Below are positions 6,666-15,600 of a DNA stretch of 34,081 nt, piece after piece. The notes beneath the pieces were generated by a model. The model saw only the letters and a list, made by a program, of their open reading frames with translations. It did no database searches and was not told where the DNA came from. A program made the position numbers and the translations under genes. The DNA comes from a virus, in the IMG/VR virus record IMGVR_UViG_3300031578_000194, positions 1 through 34,081 of that record; one strand, written 5' to 3'. The stretch's first letter is position 1; every line of letters starts with the position of its first letter.

Positions 6666-8673
6666 TGAAAGATTACTGGAAGAAAACAAGAGAAGAAATG
6701 CCTTGCTTGATGCTTACTATGATCCTGTCATAGGTTATGGAGGCCCCTTTGAAAGGCAAAAAGTTAGTTTTTCCGATATTAAAACAGTTATGTATCTTCC
6801 TGTTGAGATGCTAAATGTAAAATGGATAAATTATCTGGTTGGCTTTTCTTCTCTTGTTGATTATTCCAAAAAATTTAATACTTCAGTTGAAAAGGTTATG
6901 TCGTCCATAGCAAATGAACGATTTAAGTATGATTTTGAATTCTGGGCGGCAACAACTATAAAAATCACAGACAAGGATACTTTTAGGGATACACCCTTCA
7001 TATTACGTGGTGCACAGCTGATTTTACTTGTTGTACTTGAGGAGATGAGACTTGCCGGTGTACCTATCCGTATTGTCCTGTTAAAAGCCCGTCAGTGGGG
7101 AGGAAGTACACTGGTGCAAATTTACATGATGTGGATACAGCAAATCCACAAACAAAACTGGCATCTGGCTGTTTGCGCACAGGATGATAATGCGGCAAGA
7201 AATATGCGGAGTATGTACACAAGGGCAGCCAGATTTTATCCCAAAGAAATAGGAACAATAACATTTCAACCATTCGAAGGATCATCAAAAAACCGTGTTT
7301 GTATTGAAACCGGAGGTATTATTGGTGTTGGTTCTATTAATAATCCGGATCAATTCAGGTCCTTTAATTATGCAATGGGACATTTTACTGAAGTATCAAG
7401 CTGGAAAGATACACCTAACCGGACAGCACAACAACTTATCACTTCTCTTAAAGAAACTATACCTGATGTTCCTTATTCCTTAATTGTCGAAGAATCTACT
7501 GCTCGGGGACTGAACTATTTTTATGATTCCTGGAAAAGAGCCATTTCTGGAAATTCAAGATATAAAGCAATATTTATTCCCTGGTGGAAAATTGATCGTG
7601 ACCGCATTCCGATTGAAGAAAATATGCAGGAGTTTATAAATAATATGGGTGAATATGATTGGACACTTTGGGAATATGGAGCCACACTTGAAGGAATCAA
7701 CTGGTACAACAAACACAAAGCCGATAGATACGAAGAAGCTGACAGGGAAAACCGCATGTTTTCCGAATGGGAAATGATGCAGGAAAATCCCAGTACCGAA
7801 GAAGAGGCTTTTCAGTCTTCCGGTGAAAAAAGATTTAATCCCAAATACATTAAGGCAATGGAGCAGGATTGTATGCCACCGGCATTTATGGGTGATGTTA
7901 AAGCTGATGGCACACAAGATGAACAGGCATTTAAGAATATTGAGTTTGTTCTAAACAATAAAGGAAAACTTTCTATTTGGACAATGCCCGATACTTCAAT
8001 AAAAGTACTTCATCGATATGTGGCCTATGCAGATATTGGAGGAACATGGAAAGGTGCCGATTATTCTGTATTGAAAGTTCTTGACAGGTACTGGATGATC
8101 GAAGGAGGAGATCCTGAAACCGTCTGTTCATGGCATGGACATTGCGATAAGGACTTATTTGGCTGGATATGCGCTCAAATATGCACCGTGTATGATAATG
8201 CTTTGCTTGCATTTGAATCCAATAGTTACGATAAGGACCGGTCCCGGGACGACCATTTTCTAACAGTAGTTGAAAAAATAGCTGATTATTACCCCAACCT
8301 GTATATCCGCAATAATCCCGAAAAAGTCGGTAGTGATTTTGTGCCGATTTATGGATTTCATCTTAACAGAAAAACAAAACCTGCAATAATTGATGCCCTT
8401 TATGCTGCTTCAAGAGAGAGATATTTTAAAGATCAAAACAAACAAGGTGGATATTGCCTTATCGAAAGAGATATCAGGGCAATAAAAGAAATGAACTGGT
8501 TCGAAAGAAAAGAAGATGGAAGCCTGGGGGCAATGGAAGGACAAAAAGACGATCAGGTAGATGCAACAGCAGGTGCATTTTATATAGCTATTGAAAAAAT
8601 GCCGATGCCCCAGCTTGTTGATACGAATAAAGCTATTAAGAAACGAATTTTAAAATCAGAAGCTTCATTTTAA
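6658..8673 (+). CDS. terL: Terminase large subunit (ATPase and nuclease of DNA packaging)
   Basis: The 671-residue protein has the two TerL domains. The ATPase domain has a Walker A-like LKARQWGGST at about residues 142-151, a Walker B with Glu in HFTEVSSW at about 242-249, and the coupling motif VEESTARG at about 277-284 followed by IFIPWW. The nuclease has Asp459 in YVAYADIGG, Glu520 in LLAFESNSYD, and Asp631/632/635 in KDDQVDATAGA. It packages DNA into the prohead through the portal encoded at 10704-12698. It starts at ATG 6658 with a GGGAGG sequence about 12 bases upstream, a rare clear Shine-Dalgarno in this window. Unusually, it lies on the strand opposite to the portal and capsid genes. 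Confidence 0.95.
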   Translation: MTDERLLEENKRRNALLDAYYDPVIGYGGPFERQKVSFSDIKTVMYLPVEMLNVKWINYLVGFSSLVDYSKKFNTSVEKVMSSIANERFKYDFEFWAATTIKITDKDTFRDTPFILRGAQLILLVVLEEMRLAGVPIRIVLLKARQWGGSTLVQIYMMWIQQIHKQNWHLAVCAQDDNAARNMRSMYTRAARFYPKEIGTITFQPFEGSSKNRVCIETGGIIGVGSINNPDQFRSFNYAMGHFTEVSSWKDTPNRTAQQLITSLKETIPDVPYSLIVEESTARGLNYFYDSWKRAISGNSRYKAIFIPWWKIDRDRIPIEENMQEFINNMGEYDWTLWEYGATLEGINWYNKHKADRYEEADRENRMFSEWEMMQENPSTEEEAFQSSGEKRFNPKYIKAMEQDCMPPAFMGDVKADGTQDEQAFKNIEFVLNNKGKLSIWTMPDTSIKVLHRYVAYADIGGTWKGADYSVLKVLDRYWMIEGGDPETVCSWHGHCDKDLFGWICAQICTVYDNALLAFESNSYDKDRSRDDHFLTVVEKIADYYPNLYIRNNPEKVGSDFVPIYGFHLNRKTKPAIIDALYAASRERYFKDQNKQGGYCLIERDIRAIKEMNWFERKEDGSLGAMEGQKDDQVDATAGAFYIAIEKMPMPQLVDTNKAIKKRILKSEASF

Positions 8674-8683
8674 AAACTATAAT

Positions 8684-9109
8684 ATGAATAATCCACGTCT
8701 TATACTACTCATAAATCTAAAAACATTTGACGGGATACCCGAAAAAACGTTAAAATGTATTGAAGCCGCAATGATTGAATACGGATTACGGCAGGTTGCT
8801 GAATATAAAAACCGGGAGATAAAAGATGTATGTTTATACAGTTTTAAATACTTTCCCAGGCTTACCTGTAATAATATTATTTGGTGGCTTCGAAAATTAT
8901 CATTTAACATGGCAAAACATCAGGCTCAAATCCGGGCAAATATCGAAAACCGGAAATGCTATGTTATCCGAAAATCACTTATTGGATATGAAATACTTTC
9001 CACGCTTGATATTGACTTAAATAAACGTATCCGACTTCTTAACAAGAATATTGATGCTCAAAAATTACACGAAGTGGCTGATTTTGTAGCTTATCCTAAA
9101 ATCAATTAA
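8684..9109 (+). CDS. Hypothetical protein between terminase and glycosyltransferase (141 aa)
   Basis: I do not recognise this gene. The predicted protein is mixed helical and basic, with NKRIRLLNKNIDAQKLHEVADF near its end and aromatic clusters such as YSFKYFPRLT and IIWWLRK. It starts 10 bp after the terminase stop and ends 1 bp before the glycosyltransferase start, so it belongs to the rightward operon. The leader lacks a Shine-Dalgarno. It may be part of the accessory cassette with the sugar-related genes that follow. No catalytic or membrane signature is visible. Confidence 0.6.
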   Translation: MNNPRLILLINLKTFDGIPEKTLKCIEAAMIEYGLRQVAEYKNREIKDVCLYSFKYFPRLTCNNIIWWLRKLSFNMAKHQAQIRANIENRKCYVIRKSLIGYEILSTLDIDLNKRIRLLNKNIDAQKLHEVADFVAYPKIN

Positions 9110-9110
9110 A

Positions 9111-9488
9111 ATGAAAAATGAAAAAATATCTGTAATAATTCCCACTTATAACGGAGAAAAAACCATTCGCCGTGCAATTGAATCAATATTAAATCAAACC
9201 ATCAGTACTGATATAAAAATTCTTATATGTGATGATTGCAGCACGGACCAGACTATTGAAATTTGCAAACAATATCCTGAGTGTATTATTTTCGCAAATA
9301 TTGAACATTCCGCAGGACCAAACAAAGGAAGAAACATAGGAATAAAAAATGCTGTCGGAGATTATATAACATTTCTTGACCAGGATGATGTTTGGTTGCC
9401 AAACAAACTTGAATTACAACTTAAAGAAATTAAAAATGCAGACTTTATCTATTCACGATGTATTAAAAAAACGGTCCAAAAAAGCTAA
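9111..9488 (+). CDS. Family 2 glycosyltransferase, N-terminal part (frameshifted gene)
   Basis: The protein starts with KISVIIPTYNGEKTIRRAIES, the typical family 2 start. It continues with DDCSTD at residues 41-46 and DQDDVW at 90-95, the nucleotide-sugar and metal-binding acidic motifs of the GT-A fold. It stops early at TAA 9486-9488, shortly after the A7 run at 9465-9471. The +1 frame continues the family 2 fold up to 9900. Removing one A from that run would fuse the two halves into one protein of about 262 residues. Activity as encoded depends on whether slippage happens; otherwise this is a broken gene. Confidence 0.8.
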   Translation: MKNEKISVIIPTYNGEKTIRRAIESILNQTISTDIKILICDDCSTDQTIEICKQYPECIIFANIEHSAGPNKGRNIGIKNAVGDYITFLDQDDVWLPNKLELQLKEIKNADFIYSRCIKKTVQKS

Positions 9489-9900
9489 TTGGCCTTATAT
9501 AAGTAGTTTATTGATTAAAAACAAAGATGTTCCTTTATTCGAAGAACATTTTGGGCAACTTGATTATGACTGGTTATTAAGAGTTACTAAAAACCGTAAA
9601 TGCAAGGAAACAGATGTATCTGTTATTAGATATGTTGACGGTACTAATTTAAGCCTTGATCCTGTTTACCGTAAAAGAGATTTTTACATGGGTCTGTTAG
9701 ATGTTGACGGCGATATTCCTGTTATGAAAAAATGGTTTGCTTCCCGCGCAAGGTATCATTACTATATGAATGAAATGAAAATGGCAAGATTTTTTTTTGT
9801 CAGAGGATCAATAAACTGGAAAACTATTCTTTATTTTATTTCCTCTTATAACAAAGCATTAAGCAAATGGATAATTAAAAAATTCAATGTATTTGGATGA
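9376..9900 (+). CDS. Family 2 glycosyltransferase, C-terminal part in the +1 frame
   Basis: This frame continues the glycosyltransferase after about position 9465. It reads KKRSKKANWPYISSLLI, then PLFEEHFGQLDYDWLLR, which resembles the usual FxE-F--ExYDxLLR region of family 2 enzymes, then YVDGTNLSLDP. The ATG at 9376 lies inside the N-terminal half in a different frame and is unlikely to be a true start; residues encoded before 9465 are out-of-frame noise. The stop (TGA 9898-9900) overlaps the next start by 4 bp (ATGA), which suggests the full-length gene was once translationally coupled to the methyltransferase. Confidence 0.7.
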   Translation: MTRMMFGCQTNLNYNLKKLKMQTLSIHDVLKKRSKKANWPYISSLLIKNKDVPLFEEHFGQLDYDWLLRVTKNRKCKETDVSVIRYVDGTNLSLDPVYRKRDFYMGLLDVDGDIPVMKKWFASRARYHYYMNEMKMARFFFVRGSINWKTILYFISSYNKALSKWIIKKFNVFG

Positions 9901-10466
9901 AAACAAGATTAGAACAACAAGAGTTATGGCCAGAAAAATTACCAAATTCTCTTAAAAATCGAATTAAGAAAACTATTGATTTTCTTAAAACAGAAAATTT
10001 AAGTGGCCAAATTGCGGATTGTGGTGAAAATAACCCAATGAAAGAAGCTATTGAAAAATATTTTGATATTAAGATTTACAACCTCGATTGGGATTTTAAT
10101 GATCCGCTCCCCATGTATCCTGCAATAGGATATAAATTTGATGTGATTTTTTGTTTTGAGGTTTTAGAGCATTTATTTAATCCATTATTATTTTTAAATC
10201 ATTTAAAATATCATTTAAAACCTGAAAGTATTATTTTTTTAAGTACACCATATCAATGGCCACAAAAATTAAAATCCATTCATCATTACCATGAGATTCC
10301 AACAGATAGACTTTTATGGTTATTTGATGCTGCTAATTTAAAAATCGTAAAACAAGGAAAAATAACTATTGCCGGTAATTGGTACAATCATATTCACGGA
10401 ATCCGCCCTTTATTACGATATTTTCAAAAAACAAGAATGTTTAAATTAATTAAGTTCGAAAAGTGA
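9897..10466 (+). CDS. Class I SAM-dependent methyltransferase (189 aa)
   Basis: The motifs are those of the small Methyltransf_23/11-type enzymes. IADCGENNP is at residues 39-47 where motif I (usually GxGxG) belongs, a YNLDWDF acid loop is near 61-67, FCFEVLEHL is at 85-93, and FLSTPYQWP is at 114-122. HEIPTDRLLWLF follows around 132-143, typical of O- or sugar methyltransferases. Motif I is atypical because the usual second Gly is missing. It is coupled to the glycosyltransferase by ATGA, so the two could add and modify a sugar, perhaps on virion proteins or the host surface. The substrate cannot be told. Confidence 0.75.
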   Translation: MKTRLEQQELWPEKLPNSLKNRIKKTIDFLKTENLSGQIADCGENNPMKEAIEKYFDIKIYNLDWDFNDPLPMYPAIGYKFDVIFCFEVLEHLFNPLLFLNHLKYHLKPESIIFLSTPYQWPQKLKSIHHYHEIPTDRLLWLFDAANLKIVKQGKITIAGNWYNHIHGIRPLLRYFQKTRMFKLIKFEK

Positions 10467-10524
10467 GTTTTTCGCAATCTGTTTTTCAATTATTTATACT
10501 GTAAATAAAACTGTGATTTCCCAT

Positions 10525-10564
10525 AATCCCCACAATCCCCGGGGAATCCCCTTGCAAAATCCCC
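10525..10564. repeat. Cluster of four AATCCCC direct repeats
   Basis: AATCCCC occurs at 10525-10531, 10534-10540, 10545-10551 and 10558-10564, four copies in 40 bases with spacings of 9, 11 and 13. A palindrome TCCCCGGGGA lies at 10536-10545. It is in the spacer between two convergent operons, and the C-rich composition stands out in this A/T-rich genome. Possible roles are a protein-binding array, an origin-like or packaging site, or a decayed repeat; nothing here decides between them. Confidence 0.45.
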
Positions 10565-10590
10565 TATTTTAAAATGTATTAAAAAATGTG

Positions 10591-10619
10591 TTTTGTGTGT
10601 AGTTTTGTGTATTTTGTGT
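10591..10619. repeat. Three TTTTGTGT direct repeats
   Basis: TTTTGTGT occurs at 10591-10598, 10603-10610 and 10612-10619. They follow the AATCCCC cluster and precede the hairpin at 10635. The repeats resemble part of the Bacteroidota -7 promoter box (TTTG), but no correctly spaced partner box is visible and a terminator follows at once, so promoter activity is not supported. Confidence 0.4.
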
Positions 10620-10634
10620 ATAATTTACTAAAGA

Positions 10635-10668
10635 AAGGCCGGAAGTCAATACCTCCGGCCTTGTGTTT
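10635..10668. terminator. Bidirectional terminator hairpin between convergent operons
   Basis: AAGGCCGGA at 10635-10643 is repeated as its exact complement TCCGGCCTT at 10654-10662, a 9-bp perfect stem with a 10-base loop. The plus-strand transcript then has TTGTGTTT. On the minus strand the stem is followed by TTTCTTT. It lies between the stop codons of the rightward methyltransferase and the leftward portal gene, so it can end both operons. Confidence 0.85.
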
Positions 10669-10703
10669 AACAATAAACCTCAAATTATGAAAAAAAACTA
10701 AAC

Positions 10704-12698
10704 CTAACCTTTCCTTGGATTCATCATTTCAATAACTCTTTGCATATTTCCCTGGTCCACTCCCGCTTGTTGTGCCTGCTGATTGAAGTTTTGTGATACA
10801 CCGCTTACTGCCTGTTGAGGGGTTATTTTTTCTTGTCGTAATTGTTCTTGTTTATTGCGTAAATCCTCTAAAAGAGCATCGGCAAATGGCGCATTGGAAT
10901 GAGTTAAAAACATCTCCATATCAATTAATCCAGCCATCACAAAATCCTTTAACATTTCATCAATCCAGTTTTTATAAGTTGGTGAATCCATACTTTGACC
11001 GATAACCAAGTCAAAATCACTCGCATCTTTTATCATTGCCGGATCATACAATTGATCTTCATCTTTTCCGGATATTGCCAGATAACGTTTTGTTTTATAA
11101 AACTGAATAATGGTTTTTAGCACCTTCATATCTCTCCACTTGCGAAAACTGGCAAAACTTTCCATCAAATCCCGGTTATTCAAATTTGTTTGTTGGATTT
11201 CCATTGCATACCTGCTTGCAGGGGTTCCGGATCCTCCCGGTTGTCCTTGTGAAGCCGGCTGAACTCCTACAATATCCTGCAACCATTTCAATTGCATACC
11301 TATCAGTTCTGTAATTCCCAGGTTATTTGACATTTTGCTGCCCAATTCAAAGGGCGGTACTGCAGTTCCTTTTTTAAGATCAAGTACAATAACTCCACCA
11401 ACTTCTTTATAAGTGGCTCCTATTGCTTCAGGACTTTTCCCATCAAGTGAGTTTTTGTCAAGAACAAGAGTATTTTTTGCACTGGTACCCATAATAAAGT
11501 CCCAGAGGGTGATTAACCGGTTAATGTATTTCTGCTGATCAATAATATCTTCAAGCGGTCCCCAAACCTCACCATTGATTAAAGGATAAGGATACATGAT
11601 ATAGGGATGCATGTTGTGATCGTAGGGCGTTTCACCTTCCCTTAAAACATGGCCGTAGGGGGTGAGATATTTATAAAACCACTTAAAGGCCACGCTTGTA
11701 TCGTATTTAATCAACAACCATTCATCTTCGGGAATGTTATTTGTTTTGTACTCAATCACCCTTAAATTGTTTATTTCATTTAATTCATCCATGGTTCCCT
11801 CCCAGATTCCTTCCTCTCCTGCTGCCTGATCCCAGTACTCAATCACATCAACTGCCTTTTTCTCCCATACTTCTATTACACGACAGATATGCGTTTCATT
11901 GGGAATATAAAAATCAAGATTCTCTGCCCTTTCTGCTGAAAGTCCATATTGTGTTATTAATTCAAGTTTTGTAACATGCCTGTATAAATCTTTGAGTTTT
12001 TCTTTATCCTTTTCTGTTTTTGCGAAATGGACAAAAAGCTCATCAGTGGTAATATCATGTAACTGGCCTATCCTTCTAAGATCAGTTCCACGGATATCTT
12101 TAATGTCAGTATTAAAGAAAATGTACTGCGGATCAATGTAATCAATGACAACATCATACCTTCCGTACATGTCAATAAAATCATAACCTACTTTTTGGAT
12201 TGGTAATCCTGAAAGAATAAATAAATCAAATGTCCTGGGATCAATTTCTCTGGCTTCATTTATCTGTAAGGCATATTGGATAGCATTTGATAATATTTTT
12301 TCAAGTTTTGCTGAATCCGGTTTGCGACTTATTACTATTGATTTACCTTTTTCACTGCGGAATAATCCCCCTAATGACTTCGCCATAGGACGCATAATAT
12401 TCTGCTTTAACGGAAGCTTTCCCTGTTCCTGGATATAAGTTTCTTCAGTTATGGTCTGGCCTGCATCATTGGTTGTTTTATCACTCCATTGATTGCCTCT
12501 TTGAAATTTGCATACCCGTCGGTATCTCACCCTGAAATCTTCCAAAGAATCCCAATCCTGACGATAGGTTTCCATCAGCATTAAATTCTCAGAAATATCA
12601 TCGTATGAAGTTTCCTTAACAGTCTGACGTGAAGTTTTTACCCCCCGCCGGCTTTGGGTAAGCCTTTTTATATCATGTTGTGAAATATCTGTTATCAT
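10704..12698 (-). CDS. Portal protein
   Basis: This 664-residue protein forms the dodecameric ring through which DNA enters the capsid and to which the tail attaches. Its features match P22-like portals of Bacteroidota podovirus-type phages: an N-terminal YRRVCKFQRGNQW region, VGYDFIDMYGRYDVVIDYIDPQYIFFNTD, then MHPYIMYPYPLINGEVWGP at about residues 360-380. RLITLWDFIMGTSAKN follows, and a Gln-rich C-terminus (QNFNQQAQQAGVDQ) fits a disordered barrel tail. It overlaps the gene upstream by 4 bp (ATGA at 12695-12698) and is the last gene of the leftward ejection operon, just before the terminator at 10635. Confidence 0.9.
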   Translation of the reverse strand: MITDISQHDIKRLTQSRRGVKTSRQTVKETSYDDISENLMLMETYRQDWDSLEDFRVRYRRVCKFQRGNQWSDKTTNDAGQTITEETYIQEQGKLPLKQNIMRPMAKSLGGLFRSEKGKSIVISRKPDSAKLEKILSNAIQYALQINEAREIDPRTFDLFILSGLPIQKVGYDFIDMYGRYDVVIDYIDPQYIFFNTDIKDIRGTDLRRIGQLHDITTDELFVHFAKTEKDKEKLKDLYRHVTKLELITQYGLSAERAENLDFYIPNETHICRVIEVWEKKAVDVIEYWDQAAGEEGIWEGTMDELNEINNLRVIEYKTNNIPEDEWLLIKYDTSVAFKWFYKYLTPYGHVLREGETPYDHNMHPYIMYPYPLINGEVWGPLEDIIDQQKYINRLITLWDFIMGTSAKNTLVLDKNSLDGKSPEAIGATYKEVGGVIVLDLKKGTAVPPFELGSKMSNNLGITELIGMQLKWLQDIVGVQPASQGQPGGSGTPASRYAMEIQQTNLNNRDLMESFASFRKWRDMKVLKTIIQFYKTKRYLAISGKDEDQLYDPAMIKDASDFDLVIGQSMDSPTYKNWIDEMLKDFVMAGLIDMEMFLTHSNAPFADALLEDLRNKQEQLRQEKITPQQAVSGVSQNFNQQAQQAGVDQGNMQRVIEMMNPRKG

Positions 12699-15600
12699 GG
12701 CTTATTAATATTTAATTTATCCAATTCATTAATTGCATCCTGGCGCAATTCTATCATTAAATTACTTAATCCTTCAATGCCCTGTAATCCTTCAATATCT
12801 TCTCCGTATTTATCTTTAAGTACTTTGAAATTTGATTCATAGCCTGAAAGTATCTCTATTGCCTTTGGGTAATCCCCGGAAATATATTTTTGTATTTCTT
12901 CAAGATCACCTTCCCTTATTGCTTTATCGGCAATTATTTTTGCATTGCTGATATGTTTTTTATAATCGTAATATTTTTCCAGAACTGTCCATTTCTCATC
13001 AGGAATTTTACGGATAAAGAAGTTTATAAATGGCCAGTCATAAAATTTATATTCCTCATCACCAGTAATAAATTCTCCCATTGTTGACATGAAATCATTG
13101 GTAAATCGTCCTACACCACCCAAATAACCACTGATAAGATGCTCGATTTTTGAGGGATTCCAATCGAAAATTCCGGGAACATATTTTAGTTTTCCGTCTT
13201 TCCCGTATCTGAATTTATATTCTGTCTTTCCTCCTCCCAGTTCAAAAAGTACGTCTGTTATAAATTTTGCAGCAGGATTCACGTATTTTTTATGAAGCCC
13301 CGAGTCCGCCAAATTTTCTTCAAGTTCTTTCGTAAATGCTTCATAAGATATTTTATTCCCCATGAAATCCTTGTTTATATCAATTTCCTGAATTGGTTTG
13401 ATCGTTGTAGGAATCAACGGGGCCCAACTTAATTTCCCTTCCTGGATGAAAGATGTTACATCAATTGGAGCCATACCTGCAATCAAATTGCTGATGCTTC
13501 TTGCAATTGCGGTACCGGGAGGTATTTTACCGTTAACATAATCATAAGTTGAAACACCCATTGCATGAAATCCACGCCAAAACTGAGATATGGGTACTCT
13601 CAGATACTCTTCTTTATTCCCCCAAAATTTTCGAATCACAAGATAATTTTCACGAACATAGTTATTTATCCGATAATACTTTTCATCTTCATTTTTATCA
13701 TCATCCCAATCATTTAGCATAGCTTCAAGAAATCCCCAGGCAAGAATAGCAGTAGCATTTTTTATGAATTTTCGGGGATTTATTTTTGTAAGTTGAAAGT
13801 TTTTTTGAAGGGCACTCATGCTAACTTTGAAAAAAGCATAGATAGATTCAATTGCACGGGTTCCCTTGCCCTTCATGTTAAAATCAACACTTGCATTACG
13901 ACTTTCAAATGCAGAATCTTTTATCGAAAGCCCCTTATCTCTGGCATCCATATAAACTCCAAAACGTGTTGTATCCTCAAAAATTCGATTCCAGTACTCA
14001 ATAATCCTGAATATTCCGGTTAGTTTATCCCAGGTTTTACCTACTGCCGTATCACTTCTCAAAACTCGTTTTAATTCTTTTTTTAGTTCTTTTTCAAGTT
14101 GTTTTATTGTTTTTTCATGTGTGAAGCCTGTAAATCCTCCGGCTTCCCCGCAATTTCTGTATTCAACATCATATTTATTCCCGGGATCAAAATTAGCTCC
14201 TATATTTCTTATAATAGTACGGGCAGCAACAGGAATATTTTTAGGAATTTTAGTAATCCGGGTATTCAGCCTTATATTTTGTGTCAGGGATGCTTCTAAC
14301 TGGTCCCGGCTGAAATTGGAAAACGGGAATACAGGATTATAGCCTGTCATCATGGCCTTCATGAAGTTTGTCCATGCTCCAAGCCCTCTGAATATCCATG
14401 TTTCCCCAAGTTTCCGGGCATCAAATACATGGCCTAAAAATTCAACCATGGTATTCTGATTATTGAATGCCTGGGCAACTGATAATTGTTTTTCCGGAAA
14501 CACTATAATTGTGGGTTCACCATTATTCATTACAATAACTTCATGCTGCAATGCATTCCAGACAGTTCTTAATTTTTCATGTTCCGAATTAACTTCAGTT
14601 TTAACTTTTCCCTCTTTGAACATTTCGACAGGTGGCCGGGTAAGATTACCGTTCTCATCACGATATAGCGACCAGACGTTCTCATACATTTGTTCCTGTT
14701 CATTCCATATCTCTTTTTCTACCAGATAAGCCTTTTTAATTTGATGAAGGTCTTTAAATTCTTTACCATAGTTTTCGAAAATAATTTTTAAAGCTTCCTG
14801 TTTTACTTCATTTGCTACTTGTTCATTGATAGCTTTAAATCCGACAGCCTGAATATAAGCTATTGGATTATCTGCAAGGCTTGTTCTTCCAAATGCCCTT
14901 TTAAATGAAGCTCCAATACCATAACCCTCGTTTTTGTATCTTAAAAACTTTGCAGCTCCTTCCCGCCAGCCTCTTAGCGGAATGAAATTATCATATCTTT
15001 CTTTCAGGTAATCATAAGTTTTTTGACTTATTTGTCCTCCTTTAAGCCAGGTATTAAGAGTATAATCAGTTGCCTTACGTGTATTTTCCCAAAGTTCTTC
15101 TACAAGTACAGGGTCAACCTGGGATTCGAAACCTTTTATTATTGCCTCTGCCAGATCATCTACATTTTCAAATTTCTTTTCCAGATCAAAAGAAAGTAAT
15201 CCGGCAAAATCCATGCTTTCCAGTTTATCTTCATAATCAAAAAGCTCATCCATTGTTGCATCAGGATTTCTCTTTTGAAATTCTTCCAATTTTTCTTCTC
15301 TCATTACACGGTTACGCTCTAAACCATGTTTGCATATCATATATGGAAGAATACCTTTTGATTTCATCCCGGACTTAATAATCTTTGTGAAACTTTTTGT
15401 TATCGGTTCAATATTTTCCTGCTGAAATTCTTCATATAGTATTTCCATCCGACCAAACATATTTCGGATATCACGATATGAATCGGCTTTTGTTTTTTCT
15501 CCTTTGTGTTCAGTATCGGGAAGTTTTCCTCCATGTTCAATAACTGCTTCTTGCCACCGTCTTATTGGAAAATTATCATCAATCCAAAATTCGCGCATTT

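Noticed and set aside
8677-8910. Minus-strand 77-residue frame antisense to the 141-residue gene
   Set aside because: It lies entirely within a better supported gene in operon context and shows no recognisable motif.
9376-9465. ATG at 9376 as a true start of a separate gene
   Set aside because: The peptide before 9465 in this frame overlaps the conserved N-terminal glycosyltransferase region in another frame and shows no family features; only the part after the frame change is real.
9465-9490. Programmed -1 ribosomal frameshift in the glycosyltransferase
   Set aside because: The needed change is +1 (or -2), not -1, and no downstream pseudoknot is evident; single-base variation of the A7 run explains it better.
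10525-10619. CRISPR array
   Set aside because: Repeats are only 7-8 bases with spacers of 1-6 bases, far below CRISPR repeat and spacer sizes, and there are no cas genes.
10591-10630. Bacteroidota-type promoter in the TTTTGTGT repeats
   Set aside because: The TTTG elements lack a properly spaced TAnnTTTG partner, and a terminator follows immediately on the same strand.
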